Shown here piece by piece: positions 1 through 9,172 of a stretch of 54,847 nt of DNA. Position 1 is the first letter of the stretch. Each line of letters starts with the position of its first letter. Origin of the DNA: Opitutales bacterium UBA2995 (GTDB lineage: Bacteria > Verrucomicrobiota > Verrucomicrobiia > Opitutales > UBA2995). Where the stretch lies: assembly GCA_002346535.1 (NCBI GenBank), contig DDZZ01000016.1, positions 1 to 54,847 of the forward strand. The letters run 5' to 3'. The notes beneath the pieces are model-generated. The model was not told the DNA's origin, made no database searches, and worked only from the letters and a program-made list of their open reading frames with translations. Both the position numbers and the translations under genes were made by a program.

Positions 1-1
1 G

Positions 2-1288
2 CGGCGTTTTACGGATTTCCATGTGAGTGCTCCGGTGTGCTCAGCCTCGCGTGCCGCATTGATGACGGGTGTACTGAATGTACGACTCGGCATCAATGGT
101 GCTTATAGTCCTAAAGCAGAGGTAGGATTAAATCCGAAGGAGGTTACTTTGGCTGAAATCTTTAAACAGAAAGGCTACGCAACGGCAGTGTTTGGCAAAT
201 GGCATTTGGGACACCATCCCAAGTTCTTACCAACCTCCCAAGGCTTCGACGTTTACGAAGGAATCCCCTATTCCAATGACATGTGGCCCCAACACCCACG
301 CTACGCCCACCTTTCCATCGACCACCCGGAACGCTACAAAGTGTACAAGTCTCTGCCCTTCGTTCATAACGGGGAAGTCGTGAATCCGGATCTGCAACCC
401 GAAGACCAAGCACTACTCACCCGATGGGCAACTGAATCGGCCGTGAAATTCATTGAAAACAATCATGGAAGGCCGTTCTTCATTTATATGCCCTACTCCA
501 TGGTGCATGTCCCAATTTTTGCGAGCGACCAGTTCTTGGGTAAAAGCGGCGCCGGTCTATTTGGAGACGTGGTAATGGAATTGGACTGGTCTGTCGGCGA
601 GGTTGTCAAAGCCCTTGATAGGCATGGAGTCCGGGAAAACACGTTAGTGATATTCACCACCGACAACGGACCCTGGGCGTCTTACGGTGACCATGCAGGC
701 TCCGCCGGTATTTACCGTGGATTCAAACATACCAGCTTCGAGGGAGGCACTCGTGTACCTACGCTAATGAGCTGGCCAGGCAAAATTCCAGCTAATACCA
801 GTTGTGATTCCCTGGGCTCCACCATCGATATTCTACCCACGGTAGCAAAGCTCATTGACGCAGACCTCCCAAAGCACAAAATCGATGGCAAAGACATCCA
901 GGACCTGATGTTCAGTCAAAAAAGCCTGACTACACCGCACGAGTACTTCCCTTATTACAGTAAAGGAGAACTTCAGGCTATCAGAAACGAGAGCTGGAAA
1001 CTGGTATTTCCACACCGCTACAATTCCCTGAATGGCCGGCCCGGAGGGAAAGATGGATTCCCGGTAAAATACGATAGCAATGTTGCGGCGCTTGCTCTTT
1101 ACAATATCGATGCAGATCCTGCTGAAACCGTCGACGTTAAAGAAAAATATCCCGATGTTTTCAAAGCTCTCCTTTCTGCTGCCGATGCTTACCGCAAAGA
1201 GCTCGGCGACAAACTAACGGAAACCATCGGAACGGAACTACGAGAACCGGGCCAATTGGAACCTGGAGACAAACGACTGGAATGGTAA
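2..1288 (+). CDS. Sulfatase, 5' end outside the window
   Basis: Formylglycine-dependent sulfatase that would hydrolyse sulfate esters, probably on algal or host polysaccharides, in the periplasm. The reading frame is open from base 2, where it reads RRFTDFHVSAPVCSASR; the GTG at 23 is internal, so the gene starts upstream of the window. CSASR fits the C-x-[PA]-S-R signature whose Cys becomes formylglycine. GKWHLG and FTTDNGPW (metal-binding Asp-Asn) are further sulfatase landmarks, and an IDILPT segment with a degenerate C-terminal subdomain follows. The downstream gene starts 20 nt after the stop. The substrate cannot be read from sequence. Confidence 0.93.
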   Translation, partial: RRFTDFHVSAPVCSASRAALMTGVLNVRLGINGAYSPKAEVGLNPKEVTLAEIFKQKGYATAVFGKWHLGHHPKFLPTSQGFDVYEGIPYSNDMWPQHPRYAHLSIDHPERYKVYKSLPFVHNGEVVNPDLQPEDQALLTRWATESAVKFIENNHGRPFFIYMPYSMVHVPIFASDQFLGKSGAGLFGDVVMELDWSVGEVVKALDRHGVRENTLVIFTTDNGPWASYGDHAGSAGIYRGFKHTSFEGGTRVPTLMSWPGKIPANTSCDSLGSTIDILPTVAKLIDADLPKHKIDGKDIQDLMFSQKSLTTPHEYFPYYSKGELQAIRNESWKLVFPHRYNSLNGRPGGKDGFPVKYDSNVAALALYNIDADPAETVDVKEKYPDVFKALLSAADAYRKELGDKLTETIGTELREPGQLEPGDKRLEW

Positions 1289-1307
1289 ATCAAACCGCGA
1301 CAATCCT

Positions 1308-1761
1308 ATGAGCAAGTCACAAATAATTTCACCGCATTGGAGTTTTTGGATCATTGGTGCGATAGCCCTGCTATGGAACCTGATGGGTAAATGTACTTTT
1401 TGGGTCAACTGAATCCAGAAATAGTGGTTCGATGCCCGAATCCCATCAGGCTATCATAAACAGTCGAGCTGTTTGGGGTACCATTGCGTTCGCAATTGCT
1501 GTTTTTGGTGGTACGATGGGATGCGTTTTATTTCTCTTAAAAAATGCGTTCGCACAACACCTGTTTGTGTCCTCGATACAGGGTGTCATGGTGCAGTTGA
1601 TACCAAATTTAAAACTGGCCAATTCCGAAGTAGAGTTCTCACTGTTCGAAATAGTCATGATGATAATTCTGCCATTATTTGTAGCAATGTTCCTAGCTTG
1701 GTACGCCCTGCGGTCCAAAAGAAAAGACTGGATCAAAAAAAACGCTACTCGCTTTTGTTAG
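1308..1761 (+). pseudogene. Frameshifted small membrane protein
   Basis: Three reading frames together spell one small membrane protein of about 150 residues. Frame 1 (ATG at 1308) gives MSKSQIISPHWSFWIIGAI and stops at 1410-1412. A second frame continues from about 1391 with FLGQLNPEIVV, and the third frame (from 1432, MPESHQAIINSR) supplies three hydrophobic segments to the stop at 1761. I recall intact proteins with this order (HWSFWIIGAIAL, then LNPE, then MPESHRAI), sometimes labelled sugar transporter-like; the function is not known to me. Two single-base lesions, near 1390 and near 1430, break the gene. A sequencing error is possible, but two in 50 bases makes real decay more likely. 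The 3' end overlaps the convergent cmoB gene by 17 bp. Confidence 0.75.
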
Positions 1762-2710
1762 CCAAAAAAATCGCCCGCACGGATGCAGGGTAACCCTCTA
1801 TTGTTTTGAGGGGATTCGCGGGATCCAGGAAATCAGACAAAGACTCAAAGGACATCCATTGGGTGGACCGTTGTTCTTCCACTGTAGTCCTGGTAACATC
1901 CACACAGCGGACATTTTTCCAACCTGCTAAGGTCAATTCGCTTGTGAGCGTTGGGACAGATGGAAGGTACCAAACATTGCGCATTTTTGCATAACGCGCT
2001 TCGGGAATTAGGACATATCCTTCTTTGCCATCAATTACCAATGTTTCCAGCACTAGTTCCCCACCCGGTCTTAAGTAATTTTTAAGTTGCTCGAGAAAAC
2101 TTTCCGGCGTTCTACGGTGGTAAAGAACACCCATAGAAAAAACAGTATCAAAACACGGCATTGAGAATGGTAAATCTTCCCAGCCTAAAGGAAGCACCCA
2201 AGCCGCAAGCTCTTTCGGCGCAAAATGCCGGATGGCCCAAAATTGCATTACATAAAGCAAAAAAGGATCAATACCTACCGCCAGTTTTGCTCCTGCTCCC
2301 AACATCCGGTAGAGATAGTAGCCATTGCCACAGCCTATGTCCAATATCGCCCGGTCTTCAAGTGGAGCGACATGGTCCTTCAAACGATTCCATTTCCAAT
2401 CCGATCGCCATTCCGTATCAATTTCTACCCCGCCAAGATTGAGGGGCCCTTTTCGCCAGGGATGCAATACTTTTAGGAGCCTTGACAAGTCCACCGGTGT
2501 GGATCCATTAAAAATCACACCATTTACAAGGTCAAAATGATCGCAGGTCACCTCCGGGAGCGAAAGCAATACATCCATCCATTCCTTCAAGTGGCCATGG
2601 TCGGAATTATATATGTTAACTTCTACATAGCGCTGAAGATCCGGCAACCAATGAGCCAAAAGACCACCCTCCAGTTGGCTCCACAATGGACTGTAGTCAA
2701 TTTTGGCCAA
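1745..2710 (-). CDS. cmoB: tRNA U34 carboxymethyltransferase CmoB
   Basis: Transfers the carboxymethyl group of carboxy-SAM to 5-hydroxyuridine at tRNA position 34, making cmo5U. The 321-residue length matches CmoB (about 323). The N-terminal part precedes a Rossmann methyltransferase domain with the SAM motif ILDIGCGNGYYLYRM, and family-typical segments HPWRKGP, EWRSDWKW, SMGVLYHRR and PTLTSELTLAGW are all present. It starts 2 nt after the cmoA stop, so queG, cmoA and cmoB appear to be one minus-strand operon dedicated to wobble-base modification. Confidence 0.96.
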   Translation of the reverse strand: MAKIDYSPLWSQLEGGLLAHWLPDLQRYVEVNIYNSDHGHLKEWMDVLLSLPEVTCDHFDLVNGVIFNGSTPVDLSRLLKVLHPWRKGPLNLGGVEIDTEWRSDWKWNRLKDHVAPLEDRAILDIGCGNGYYLYRMLGAGAKLAVGIDPFLLYVMQFWAIRHFAPKELAAWVLPLGWEDLPFSMPCFDTVFSMGVLYHRRTPESFLEQLKNYLRPGGELVLETLVIDGKEGYVLIPEARYAKMRNVWYLPSVPTLTSELTLAGWKNVRCVDVTRTTVEEQRSTQWMSFESLSDFLDPANPLKTIEGYPASVRAIFLANKSE

Positions 2711-2712
2711 AA

Positions 2713-3441
2713 TCAGTCTTTAAAGGCTATTAAAGATGCAAAATTGAAACATTGAAACCAACGTGAGCAATTGGAGAAACCAGCCTTTATCAACCGACTT
2801 TTATGATCGGTTATTGATTCGGGAATAAGCACATTTTCCAATGCAGTCCGCTTTTGGCTCACTTCCAAATCACTGTATCCGTGAGCACGTTTGAAATCTT
2901 CGTGGAGATTCGTCATTGATTTCTGGATACCTTCCTCTTCAAAAGCTATTTTTTCGGATATCAAAACAACACCTCCGGAAACAAGCCCCGAGTAAATTTT
3001 TTCGAGCAATTGTAACCGCCTTTCAAGCGGAATGAATTGTAGAGTGAAATTCAGCACAACAATCGAAGCATTCTGTATAACGGTATCGGTAATATTTTCG
3101 CAGATTAAATCCCACTCACACTGGAGATTCGCACTCTCGAGATTTTTGGAACAGCTCAACAGCATGGCCTCCGCATTGTCCACACCCACCAAGCGTAAAC
3201 CATCCAACGAATTGCCCGAAACCAGAGCAAGACTGGAGGCTCCCAGCGAACATCCCAAATCGTACACATTTGTTTCAAGTCGAGCGTAAAGCCGCGCAAT
3301 CAGGGCAATCATTGACAAGGACATTTCATAACCAGGCACTGACCTTTGGATCATGTCCTCGAAGACTTCAGCCACTTGTTCGTCGAAAACAAACGGCCTC
3401 ATCTCGCTGATTGCATCTACAAAAATGTTATCCTTTTTCAT
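2713..3441 (-). CDS. cmoA: Carboxy-SAM synthase CmoA
   Basis: Makes carboxy-S-adenosyl-methionine from SAM and prephenate, the donor used by CmoB. The start chosen is the Met before KKDNIFVDAI at 3441, giving 242 residues against about 247 in the family; a longer in-frame start at 3507 would lie deep inside queG and adds unrelated sequence. Visible features are the N-terminal FVFDEQVAEVFEDMI, the SAM-binding DLGCSLGASSLAL, and a C-terminal LIKAGFSNCSRWFQCFNFAS typical of CmoA. It overlaps the queG stop by 14 nt and is followed after 2 nt by cmoB, which suggests translational coupling. Confidence 0.95.
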   Translation of the reverse strand: MKKDNIFVDAISEMRPFVFDEQVAEVFEDMIQRSVPGYEMSLSMIALIARLYARLETNVYDLGCSLGASSLALVSGNSLDGLRLVGVDNAEAMLLSCSKNLESANLQCEWDLICENITDTVIQNASIVVLNFTLQFIPLERRLQLLEKIYSGLVSGGVVLISEKIAFEEEGIQKSMTNLHEDFKRAHGYSDLEVSQKRTALENVLIPESITDHKSRLIKAGFSNCSRWFQCFNFASLIAFKD

Positions 3442-4462
3442 TTTCGACTCGGCTCCGGATTTGGATTCTCTCAATGGCCCACTGAGCGTGCTCAGCAACC
3501 ATGGCATCGGAAGCTTGTAACTGTTTCTCCAATACAGCTATATCATCGGCAGTCCCAATATTTCCAAGCACGACACAGATGTTTCGTTTCCAGCGGGGTA
3601 ATTTCAACCGTGCAATAGCTGTTCCCTGGAACCGGTCCTTAAAGTCATTTTCATTCCAATCCAGCATTTCCCTAAGATCGGGTAATCCGGTAAAATGAAA
3701 GCGAGTTTCGCGGGTGGTCTGTGCCCAACGATTCCACGGACAAACATCCAGGCAATCGTCGCATCCGTAAAGTCGATCGCCAATCGCCTCACGAAACTCG
3801 TGCGGAATCGCTCCATGATGCTCAATGGTTAGGTAGGAAATACACCGGGATGCATGCAGCTGATAGGGCGCTGGAAAAGCATCGGTCGGACAAACATCTA
3901 AACAGCGCGTACAGGTTCCACAATGATCATCTTCCTTCGAATCGGCATCGAATTCTAAGGTGGTGACAATTACACCCAAAAACAGGAAGGTTCCATGCTT
4001 CCGATGCAATAGCAGCGTGCTCTTGCCAATCCAACCGAGGCCCGCCGAAGCAGCCATGGGTTTCTCCAATAGTGGCCCGGTGTCGATATAGGGCTTTTGA
4101 ACACCCCCTTGCTCCTGCATCCATGTGCATAAGCGCTTTAACCGCTTATACATGATTTTGTGATAGTCTTTTCCCAGCGCGTATTTGGCTATTTTACCCC
4201 GCCGGTCGGGATCGGGTTGATAGTAGTTCATACCAACTACAACGATGCTTTTGGCTTCAGGTAAGATTTTTGCAGGATCCAACCGCCGATCGTTGTTTCG
4301 TTCCATCCATGACATGGTGCCGTGCTGCCGGTCGGCAATCCATTTCAGGTAATAATCACGCCACAATTTTACTTCGATGGATGTAAACCCGCACAGATCA
4401 AAGCCAAGCTCCAATGCTCTAATTCGACATTCATCAGTCAGTGCGGTGGAAGAAATCATCAA
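3428..4462 (-). CDS. queG: Epoxyqueuosine reductase QueG
   Basis: Cobalamin and iron-sulfur dependent enzyme that reduces epoxyqueuosine to queuosine in tRNA, the last step of the pathway. Two ferredoxin-like [4Fe-4S] motifs are visible, CGTCTRCLDVCP and CDDCLDVCPWN, together with the N-terminal GTMSWMERN and the RRLDP segment conserved in QueG. The C-terminal part reads FQGTAIARLKLPRWKRN, followed by a HEAT-like helix pair; the 344-residue length is normal. First gene of a minus-strand operon with cmoA and cmoB, and divergent from queC. The tandem Met at the start leaves 4462 or 4459 as start. Confidence 0.96.
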   Translation of the reverse strand: MMISSTALTDECRIRALELGFDLCGFTSIEVKLWRDYYLKWIADRQHGTMSWMERNNDRRLDPAKILPEAKSIVVVGMNYYQPDPDRRGKIAKYALGKDYHKIMYKRLKRLCTWMQEQGGVQKPYIDTGPLLEKPMAASAGLGWIGKSTLLLHRKHGTFLFLGVIVTTLEFDADSKEDDHCGTCTRCLDVCPTDAFPAPYQLHASRCISYLTIEHHGAIPHEFREAIGDRLYGCDDCLDVCPWNRWAQTTRETRFHFTGLPDLREMLDWNENDFKDRFQGTAIARLKLPRWKRNICVVLGNIGTADDIAVLEKQLQASDAMVAEHAQWAIERIQIRSRVENEKG

Positions 4463-4732
4463 ATTCGAGATCCAATCATATGTAAGAACGGTTTCAACCG
4501 ATATTTTGCCCTTCTCCCAAAGATTAAAGAACTAAATTAGATGGTAGCTCAATCCACCCTAACGCTCAATTGTGGATACCCCTTTACATCCCTCCATAAC
4601 GTTAGCGGAGGCGGATCGCCCCTTGCCCTTCCGAAAATATAGGGTTGCCAAACACTCACACTAAACCAATGTTTCCCGAGCCTGCTAAAAATTCCCAGGC
4701 CGTGCCCCACGGCAAAAAACCACTGAATTTAA
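4463..4732 (+). other. Divergent queG/queC intergenic region with hairpins
   Basis: Intergenic span between the divergent queG and queC starts. Seen: an inverted repeat CCTCC/GGAGG at about 4591-4611 around TAACGTTA; GCCTG (4680-4684) pairing with CAGGC (4696-4700); and GCCGTG (4699-4704) pairing with CACGGC (4708-4713), followed by six A at 4714-4719, only 13 nt before the queC ATG. This could be a structured leader. I could not fit it to the preQ1-I or preQ1-II riboswitch consensus, so no riboswitch is claimed. No clear Shine-Dalgarno precedes queC. Confidence 0.35.
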
Positions 4733-5434
4733 ATGAAAACCGTACTCGCATACTCGGGAGGAATGGATTCGACCGTCCTCCTATATCACTTATTACATGA
4801 AGGCCATGAGGTGGTCGCTTTGTCCGTAGACTACGGTCAAAAACACAAAATTGAGCTCCAGCGAGCCAAGACCATTGCGCAAGTACTAAACATACACCAC
4901 GAGGTGGCGGATCTAAGAGCCATAACCGCACTTTTTGGTCGATCCAGTTTAACAAACAAGCATACCTCAATTCCCCAAGGTCACTACGAGAAGGAGAATA
5001 TGAAATCCACTGTGGTCCCAAACCGGAATATGATTCTCCTATCCCTTGCAACCGCCTGGGCATCTTCTATCCAAGCAAGCAGTGTATCCTATGCAGCTCA
5101 TGCGGGAGACCACGCTATCTACCCGGATTGCCGTGAGGAATTCGCGGAGGCTCTAGATCGTGCTATCCGCCTGGCTGACTGGCAGGAAATCTATCTGTAC
5201 CGTCCCTTTGTATGCTTCACCAAGGCTGATTTGGTTAAGCGTGGAAACGAATTAAAAGTGCCTTTTCACAAGACCTGGTCGTGTTACGAAGGCAAAGAAA
5301 TTCACTGCGGACAGTGTGGCACCTGTATCGAACGACGGGAAGCCTTTCATTTGGCCGGCATCAAAGACGCAACCCCATACCTGGAAACAGCGCCAACGGT
5401 TGAAAGAATGGTAGCAAACGAATGGAGACTTTAG
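4733..5434 (+). CDS. queC: 7-cyano-7-deazaguanine synthase QueC
   Basis: Converts 7-carboxy-7-deazaguanine to preQ0 using ATP and ammonia. The N-terminus carries the PP-loop SGGMDSTV, and the C-terminus carries the zinc-binding cysteines in SCYEGKEIHCGQCGTC. YAAHAGDHAIYPDCR and the segment SWSCYEG-like before the Zn site are typical of the family, and 233 residues is the usual size. It heads the queC-queD-queE operon: one nucleotide separates its stop from the queD start. Confidence 0.97.
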   Translation: MKTVLAYSGGMDSTVLLYHLLHEGHEVVALSVDYGQKHKIELQRAKTIAQVLNIHHEVADLRAITALFGRSSLTNKHTSIPQGHYEKENMKSTVVPNRNMILLSLATAWASSIQASSVSYAAHAGDHAIYPDCREEFAEALDRAIRLADWQEIYLYRPFVCFTKADLVKRGNELKVPFHKTWSCYEGKEIHCGQCGTCIERREAFHLAGIKDATPYLETAPTVERMVANEWRL

Positions 5435-5435
5435 A

Positions 5436-5864
5436 ATGTACACCTGTTCAAAAACTTATTCAGATATTCCATTCGCGCACCGTCAGTACCGTCACGTCGA
5501 CCTTTGCAACCTCATACACGGACATAATTGGTCATTCACCTTTACCTTCGGATGCACAGAATTGGATGAAAAAGAATTTGTCGTCGATTTCGGTGCGCTC
5601 GGGTTTCTAAAAGATTGGCTGGTAGAGCAATTCGACCATGCGTTCGTATACGGAATTGATGATGAGGCCTGTAAGCAAATGCTGGTTGAATTCCCTGACC
5701 TGTTTAAAGCAATTGAAATCAATGCTCCTTCCACCGAGGGGGTGGCCCGCTATGTCTTTGACCAATCATTGCCGATGATTCACGATGCATTTGGTGAACG
5801 TGTCAGCCTGATCAGCGTTTCCGTTAGCGAAGATAGTAAAAATTCAGCCGAGTATCGACCATGA
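5436..5864 (+). CDS. queD: 6-carboxytetrahydropterin synthase QueD
   Basis: Makes 6-carboxy-5,6,7,8-tetrahydropterin from dihydroneopterin triphosphate, the first committed step towards queuosine. Zinc ligands are visible as the His of FAHR and the two His of HGHNW. The catalytic Cys lies just before in CNLIHGHNW, which favours QueD over mammalian-type PTPS enzymes. FDHAFVY supplies another conserved catalytic-region motif. 142 residues. Its last bases overlap the queE start (ATGA), so the two are probably translationally coupled. Confidence 0.96.
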   Translation: MYTCSKTYSDIPFAHRQYRHVDLCNLIHGHNWSFTFTFGCTELDEKEFVVDFGALGFLKDWLVEQFDHAFVYGIDDEACKQMLVEFPDLFKAIEINAPSTEGVARYVFDQSLPMIHDAFGERVSLISVSVSEDSKNSAEYRP

Positions 5865-6529
5865 AACGCCTACCCGTACACGAAACATTCTATACATGGC
5901 AAGGTGAAGGCTGCCACATGGGAAAGCCGGCTTATTTTATACGTTTGTTTGGCTGCCCGGTACGATGCCCCTGGTGCGATTCGGCGGGCACATGGCATCC
6001 TGATCACATTCCCGATGTAATTGAAAAATGGGAAATCCAGGAACTGCTGCACGCAGCTCTGAAAAATCAAGCAAAACGCGCAGTCGTAACTGGCGGGGAA
6101 CCTTGCATACATGACTTAAGAGATCTAACCAAAGCACTCAATGAAAATAACATCCAGGTTCATCTCGAAACATCCGGTGCGTTTCCAATAGAAGGCTCCT
6201 TTGATTGGGTAGCCGTCAGTCCCAAGGTATACAAAGATCCGTTATTGAGCTGCTTAGAAGAAGCACAGGAATTCAAACTTATTGTTGATACTCCCGAATC
6301 AATTGTCCTTTGGGAAAATAAAATCGGGCACCTCTATTCCGGTCGCCCAATTTGGCTGCATCCAGAGTGGTCCCTCCGAAAAGACAAGACCATCCTGGAA
6401 CAAATTAACCTCAAGGTTAAAGAAAACAATTACGACTACAGAGCCGGATACCAGCTACACAAACTCTATGGAGTAGACGAAGAATCAGCCGTCACACCAT
6501 CAACAAAAATTTCTCTTAGCACATTGTAA
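5861..6529 (+). CDS. queE: 7-carboxy-7-deazaguanine synthase QueE
   Basis: Radical SAM enzyme that converts carboxytetrahydropterin to 7-carboxy-7-deazaguanine. The CPVRCPWCDS segment holds the C-x3-C-x2-C ligands for the [4Fe-4S] cluster, preceded by FYTWQGEGCHMGKPA, the substrate-binding start typical of QueE. TGGEPCIH is the GGE motif and LETSG follows. 222 residues, last gene of the queCDE operon, facing queF with only 16 nt between the two stops. Confidence 0.96.
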   Translation: MKRLPVHETFYTWQGEGCHMGKPAYFIRLFGCPVRCPWCDSAGTWHPDHIPDVIEKWEIQELLHAALKNQAKRAVVTGGEPCIHDLRDLTKALNENNIQVHLETSGAFPIEGSFDWVAVSPKVYKDPLLSCLEEAQEFKLIVDTPESIVLWENKIGHLYSGRPIWLHPEWSLRKDKTILEQINLKVKENNYDYRAGYQLHKLYGVDEESAVTPSTKISLSTL

Positions 6530-6545
6530 GAAAATTGAAAGTACC

Positions 6546-6887
6546 CTAATTACCCTTCTTATACTCAGCTGTAATGTTCGAGTGGATACCGCCCCGACCC
6601 GTCCACACTGTTTCCACTTTCATCCACCGTGGCGCACAAAATTCCACCAAATCATCTAAGATCTTGTTGGTAACGGCCTCGTAGTAGATACCCTCGTTTC
6701 GATAACCTTGAAGATATTCCTTATAAGTTTTTAATTCGATGCACTTTTCGTCGGCTATGTAAGTAAGGATAATTTTTCCAAAATCCGGATGCCCGGTCAC
6801 CGGACATACGGAAGTAAATTCATCTGCCACATGCTGGATAACAAAATCGCGGCCCGGCTTAGGATTATCAAAAACATCAATCTTCAT
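6546..6887 (-). CDS. queF: preQ0 reductase QueF, short form
   Basis: NADPH-dependent reduction of the preQ0 nitrile to preQ1. The catalytic Cys lies in FTSVCPVTGHPDFG, and the QueF signature appears as ELKTYKEYL. 113 residues is the single-domain (YkvM) type rather than the two-domain E. coli type. FCAPRWMKVE and GGIHSNI near the end are also family-typical. It is transcribed against queE, which lies immediately beside it. Confidence 0.95.
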   Translation of the reverse strand: MKIDVFDNPKPGRDFVIQHVADEFTSVCPVTGHPDFGKIILTYIADEKCIELKTYKEYLQGYRNEGIYYEAVTNKILDDLVEFCAPRWMKVETVWTGRGGIHSNITAEYKKGN

Positions 6888-6921
6888 ACACTTATGGGGT
6901 TATGTTTATGAGAACTGAAGA

Positions 6922-7152
6922 TCAACCCTCAAAAACGGATGCCTGAGAAAGAAATCGGTTTAGTGCCGGTGTTCTAACTACTCGTGGTACGTGATAGGCC
7001 AAAATTTCATAATTTTCCGAAAACCAGAGAGGGGTGCGCGGCAAGTTCGGGATGATTCCCAATTTTCTATCCAACTTATAGACAATTCCACCCCGGAGAT
7101 AGGTCATAGAGGCCTCTAGGCGGTTAGTCGTTTCGACCCTAAATTTCCTCAC
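6922..7152 (-). other. Unrecognised short open frame, probably remnant
   Basis: An open frame of 76 codons (beginning MRKFRVETTNR) that I do not recognise. It contains no convincing motif or membrane segment. It lies downstream of the decayed HTTM-like gene at 7197-8013 and could be the end of that gene or of another lost gene. The surrounding DNA is A+T rich and full of stops. I would not annotate a protein here without expression evidence. Confidence 0.2.
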
Positions 7153-7196
7153 ACGAAAGCGCGGAACCTTTCGATGCGAGATTCTTAAAATACGGA

Positions 7197-8013
7197 TTAG
7201 AGCTTATCCAAAATTATAACTAAGTCGCCCTGATAATCAAAGATCATCATTCCCTTGGCGGTCGTGTAATAGCCGCAAAAACAAATGTCATGTAAAAATT
7301 GAACGCCAGCCGTAAGTAAAATGCCACCTCCTTCGTCATAAAAAGAAGTTCCCGTGGTTCGCTCATTAAACCTACTCAATACATCTTTACCCAAAAGCCT
7401 ATCCAGAGTCCGGCAAGGCGAGTCCTGGAAAGCAGTAAGAAAAGTGGAATTGTAGCTTCTATAAAAAGAGGGAAATAAATAGTCGGGTAAAGAATGAACG
7501 AGTTGTCCAGGATCAAACCAACGCGTTCTCTGAATAAATCAAAAAGTGCGACTACTGAGCTCACATCAGGACCCAGATAGGACCAGTTAATTTTGGCTCT
7601 GGTTGCTATGATATAGAGAATGATGAGCTCGAACCTAAAAACGGTGGCAATGTCCTGATTCTTTGATCTCTGCTAAGTAACCTGACCTTTGTGAATAAAT
7701 TTCAGGTGGATCATAACCAGGAATAATGCAATAATTCCAGTGCCTCAAAAAAACGGATGGTGCACAATATAGGGCATCTGCATCAAAAACGAAATCAGCT
7801 ACACAATCAGCAAGACTAAAAATCCATCAGATTGAAGGGTCTAAAAAGAACATAAATTGCTACTAAAGTCATTGGCGTGTCATCGGACAATTCAACCATG
7901 AAGCCCATTTGTCCCTAATGTAATAGCGTGACAACGGCCCACAAAAAAGCCAGGAGACTAATTAGATCTATTTGAAATTCGGAAAGATTCTTAAACTGAT
8001 CAAAAAGTTGCAT
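7197..8013 (-). pseudogene. Decayed HTTM-like membrane protein
   Basis: Reading the minus strand from ATG at 8013, pieces in shifting frames look like one polytopic membrane protein. They are MQLFDQFKNLSEFQIDLI, then LISFLMQMPYIVHHPFF, then FELIILYIIATRAKINWSYL, and then IPLFLLLSRTRLAGLWIGFW. The last two resemble the HTTM (vitamin K-dependent gamma-carboxylase-like) family, where a helix ending in AKLN and an LLLxRRTR helix are typical. Stops (for example near 7922) and several frame changes break it. The final open frame (7197-7394) is not obviously HTTM. Identity is inferred from a few motifs only. Confidence 0.45.
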
Positions 8014-8143
8014 TTTATAGCAGCTTTAAAAGAGCAAAATCAATGCACCAACGAATCCAAATCACCGGCATCCCTAATTTTGGCAATTTTACAAGAATTT
8101 GCATAAATTCTTAAGGAATCCGCGAATAATTTTTGAATTTCTC

Positions 8144-9172
8144 TCAAGAAATAAACATGGCGTCTCCAAAACTGAAGAATCGGTAGCGTTTTGTGATTGC
8201 TTCTTCATAGGCTTTGAAGACCACATCCCTTCCCACAAAACTAGAGACCAACATGACCAACGAGCTTTTGGGGAGGTGAAAATTGGTGATTAGTCCATCG
8301 ACGATTTTCCAACGATATCCGGGATAAATAAAAATATTGGTTCGTGAAACTTGTGGCACAAGTCGCCCATTAGAATTCGTGCAGGATTCCAGAACTCGGA
8401 CTGAGGTCGTGCCCACTGCAACAATACGGGATCCGTTTTGTTTTGCCCGGTTGATTCGCTCGGCGGCAGCTACACTTAACTCAAAAGATTCCGAGTGCAT
8501 TTGGTGTTCCTTCAGATGCTTGACCTTAACATCCTGAAACGTCCCGCGGCCCACATGCAAAGTGACATGTTCAACCCGAATTTCTTTTGCGATCAAATCT
8601 TCCAATACCTTTTCTGTGAAGTGCAAGCCGGCTGTAGGAGCAGCGCTACTTCCCTGTTCTCTGGCATAGACAGTCTGGTATTGTTCCCGGGAAGCCGTTG
8701 AACTTTTAATATAGGGCGGCAATGGAGTGTGACCGATGCGATCAAGGTGTTTTATAAGTTCGGACGTGGAACTGTTAAATTGAAGAAGCCGGCAGCCATC
8801 AGCTTCCACCTCGACCACGTCCGCGCTTAAAAAATCATCAAACACCACTTCATATCCAACTTGAAACTTTTTTCCAGGTTTAGCCATAACCCGCTGAAAA
8901 CCCTCTACACTTTCATTGAGCAAAAGCACCTCGACCCTGCCCGGGCCCACTTCGGGAATCGTTCCATAGAGTCTGGCGGGAATGACCTTGGTGTCATTCA
9001 AAACTAAGACGTCCCCTTCCTGCAAAATATCGGGCAGGTCAAAAAATCGCCGATGTCCGATTTTCCCTGTCTTGCGATTCAAAAGCATCAGCCTTGAACT
9101 ATCCCGAGGCACAACCGGATTTTGAGCAATCAGTTCGACCGGTAAATCGAAGTCGAAATCATCAGTCCTCAT
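8144..9172 (-). CDS. queA: tRNA ribosyltransferase-isomerase QueA
   Basis: Transfers and isomerises the ribosyl part of SAM onto preQ1-modified tRNA, giving epoxyqueuosine. Family segments are visible in order: the N-terminus DFDFDLPVELIAQNP, DSSRLMLLNR, DVLVLNDTKVIPARL, the central YQTVYA, SSAAPTAGLHFT, HVGRGTFQ, and the C-terminal ITNFHLPKSSLVMLVSSF. 342 residues is normal. The gene overlaps the tgt stop by 4 nt (ATGA), so tgt-queA form a coupled minus-strand pair. Confidence 0.97.
   Translation of the reverse strand: MRTDDFDFDLPVELIAQNPVVPRDSSRLMLLNRKTGKIGHRRFFDLPDILQEGDVLVLNDTKVIPARLYGTIPEVGPGRVEVLLLNESVEGFQRVMAKPGKKFQVGYEVVFDDFLSADVVEVEADGCRLLQFNSSTSELIKHLDRIGHTPLPPYIKSSTASREQYQTVYAREQGSSAAPTAGLHFTEKVLEDLIAKEIRVEHVTLHVGRGTFQDVKVKHLKEHQMHSESFELSVAAAERINRAKQNGSRIVAVGTTSVRVLESCTNSNGRLVPQVSRTNIFIYPGYRWKIVDGLITNFHLPKSSLVMLVSSFVGRDVVFKAYEEAITKRYRFFSFGDAMFIS

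Noticed and set aside
1308..1412. Independent 34-codon protein starting at 1308
   Set aside because: Its sequence is plainly the N-terminus of the membrane protein that continues in other frames, so it is treated as part of one broken gene.
4733..4800. Possible preQ1 riboswitch overlapping the queC start
   Set aside because: The loop and tail sequences do not match the class I, II or III consensus as I remember them. Only generic hairpins were kept as a low-confidence note.
7197..7394. DCC-like thiol-disulfide motif (FYDEGGGILLTAGVQFL) downstream of the HTTM remnant
   Set aside because: Resembles the YDGxCxxC motif of DCC domains only loosely and both cysteines are absent; a chance similarity in decayed sequence is as likely.
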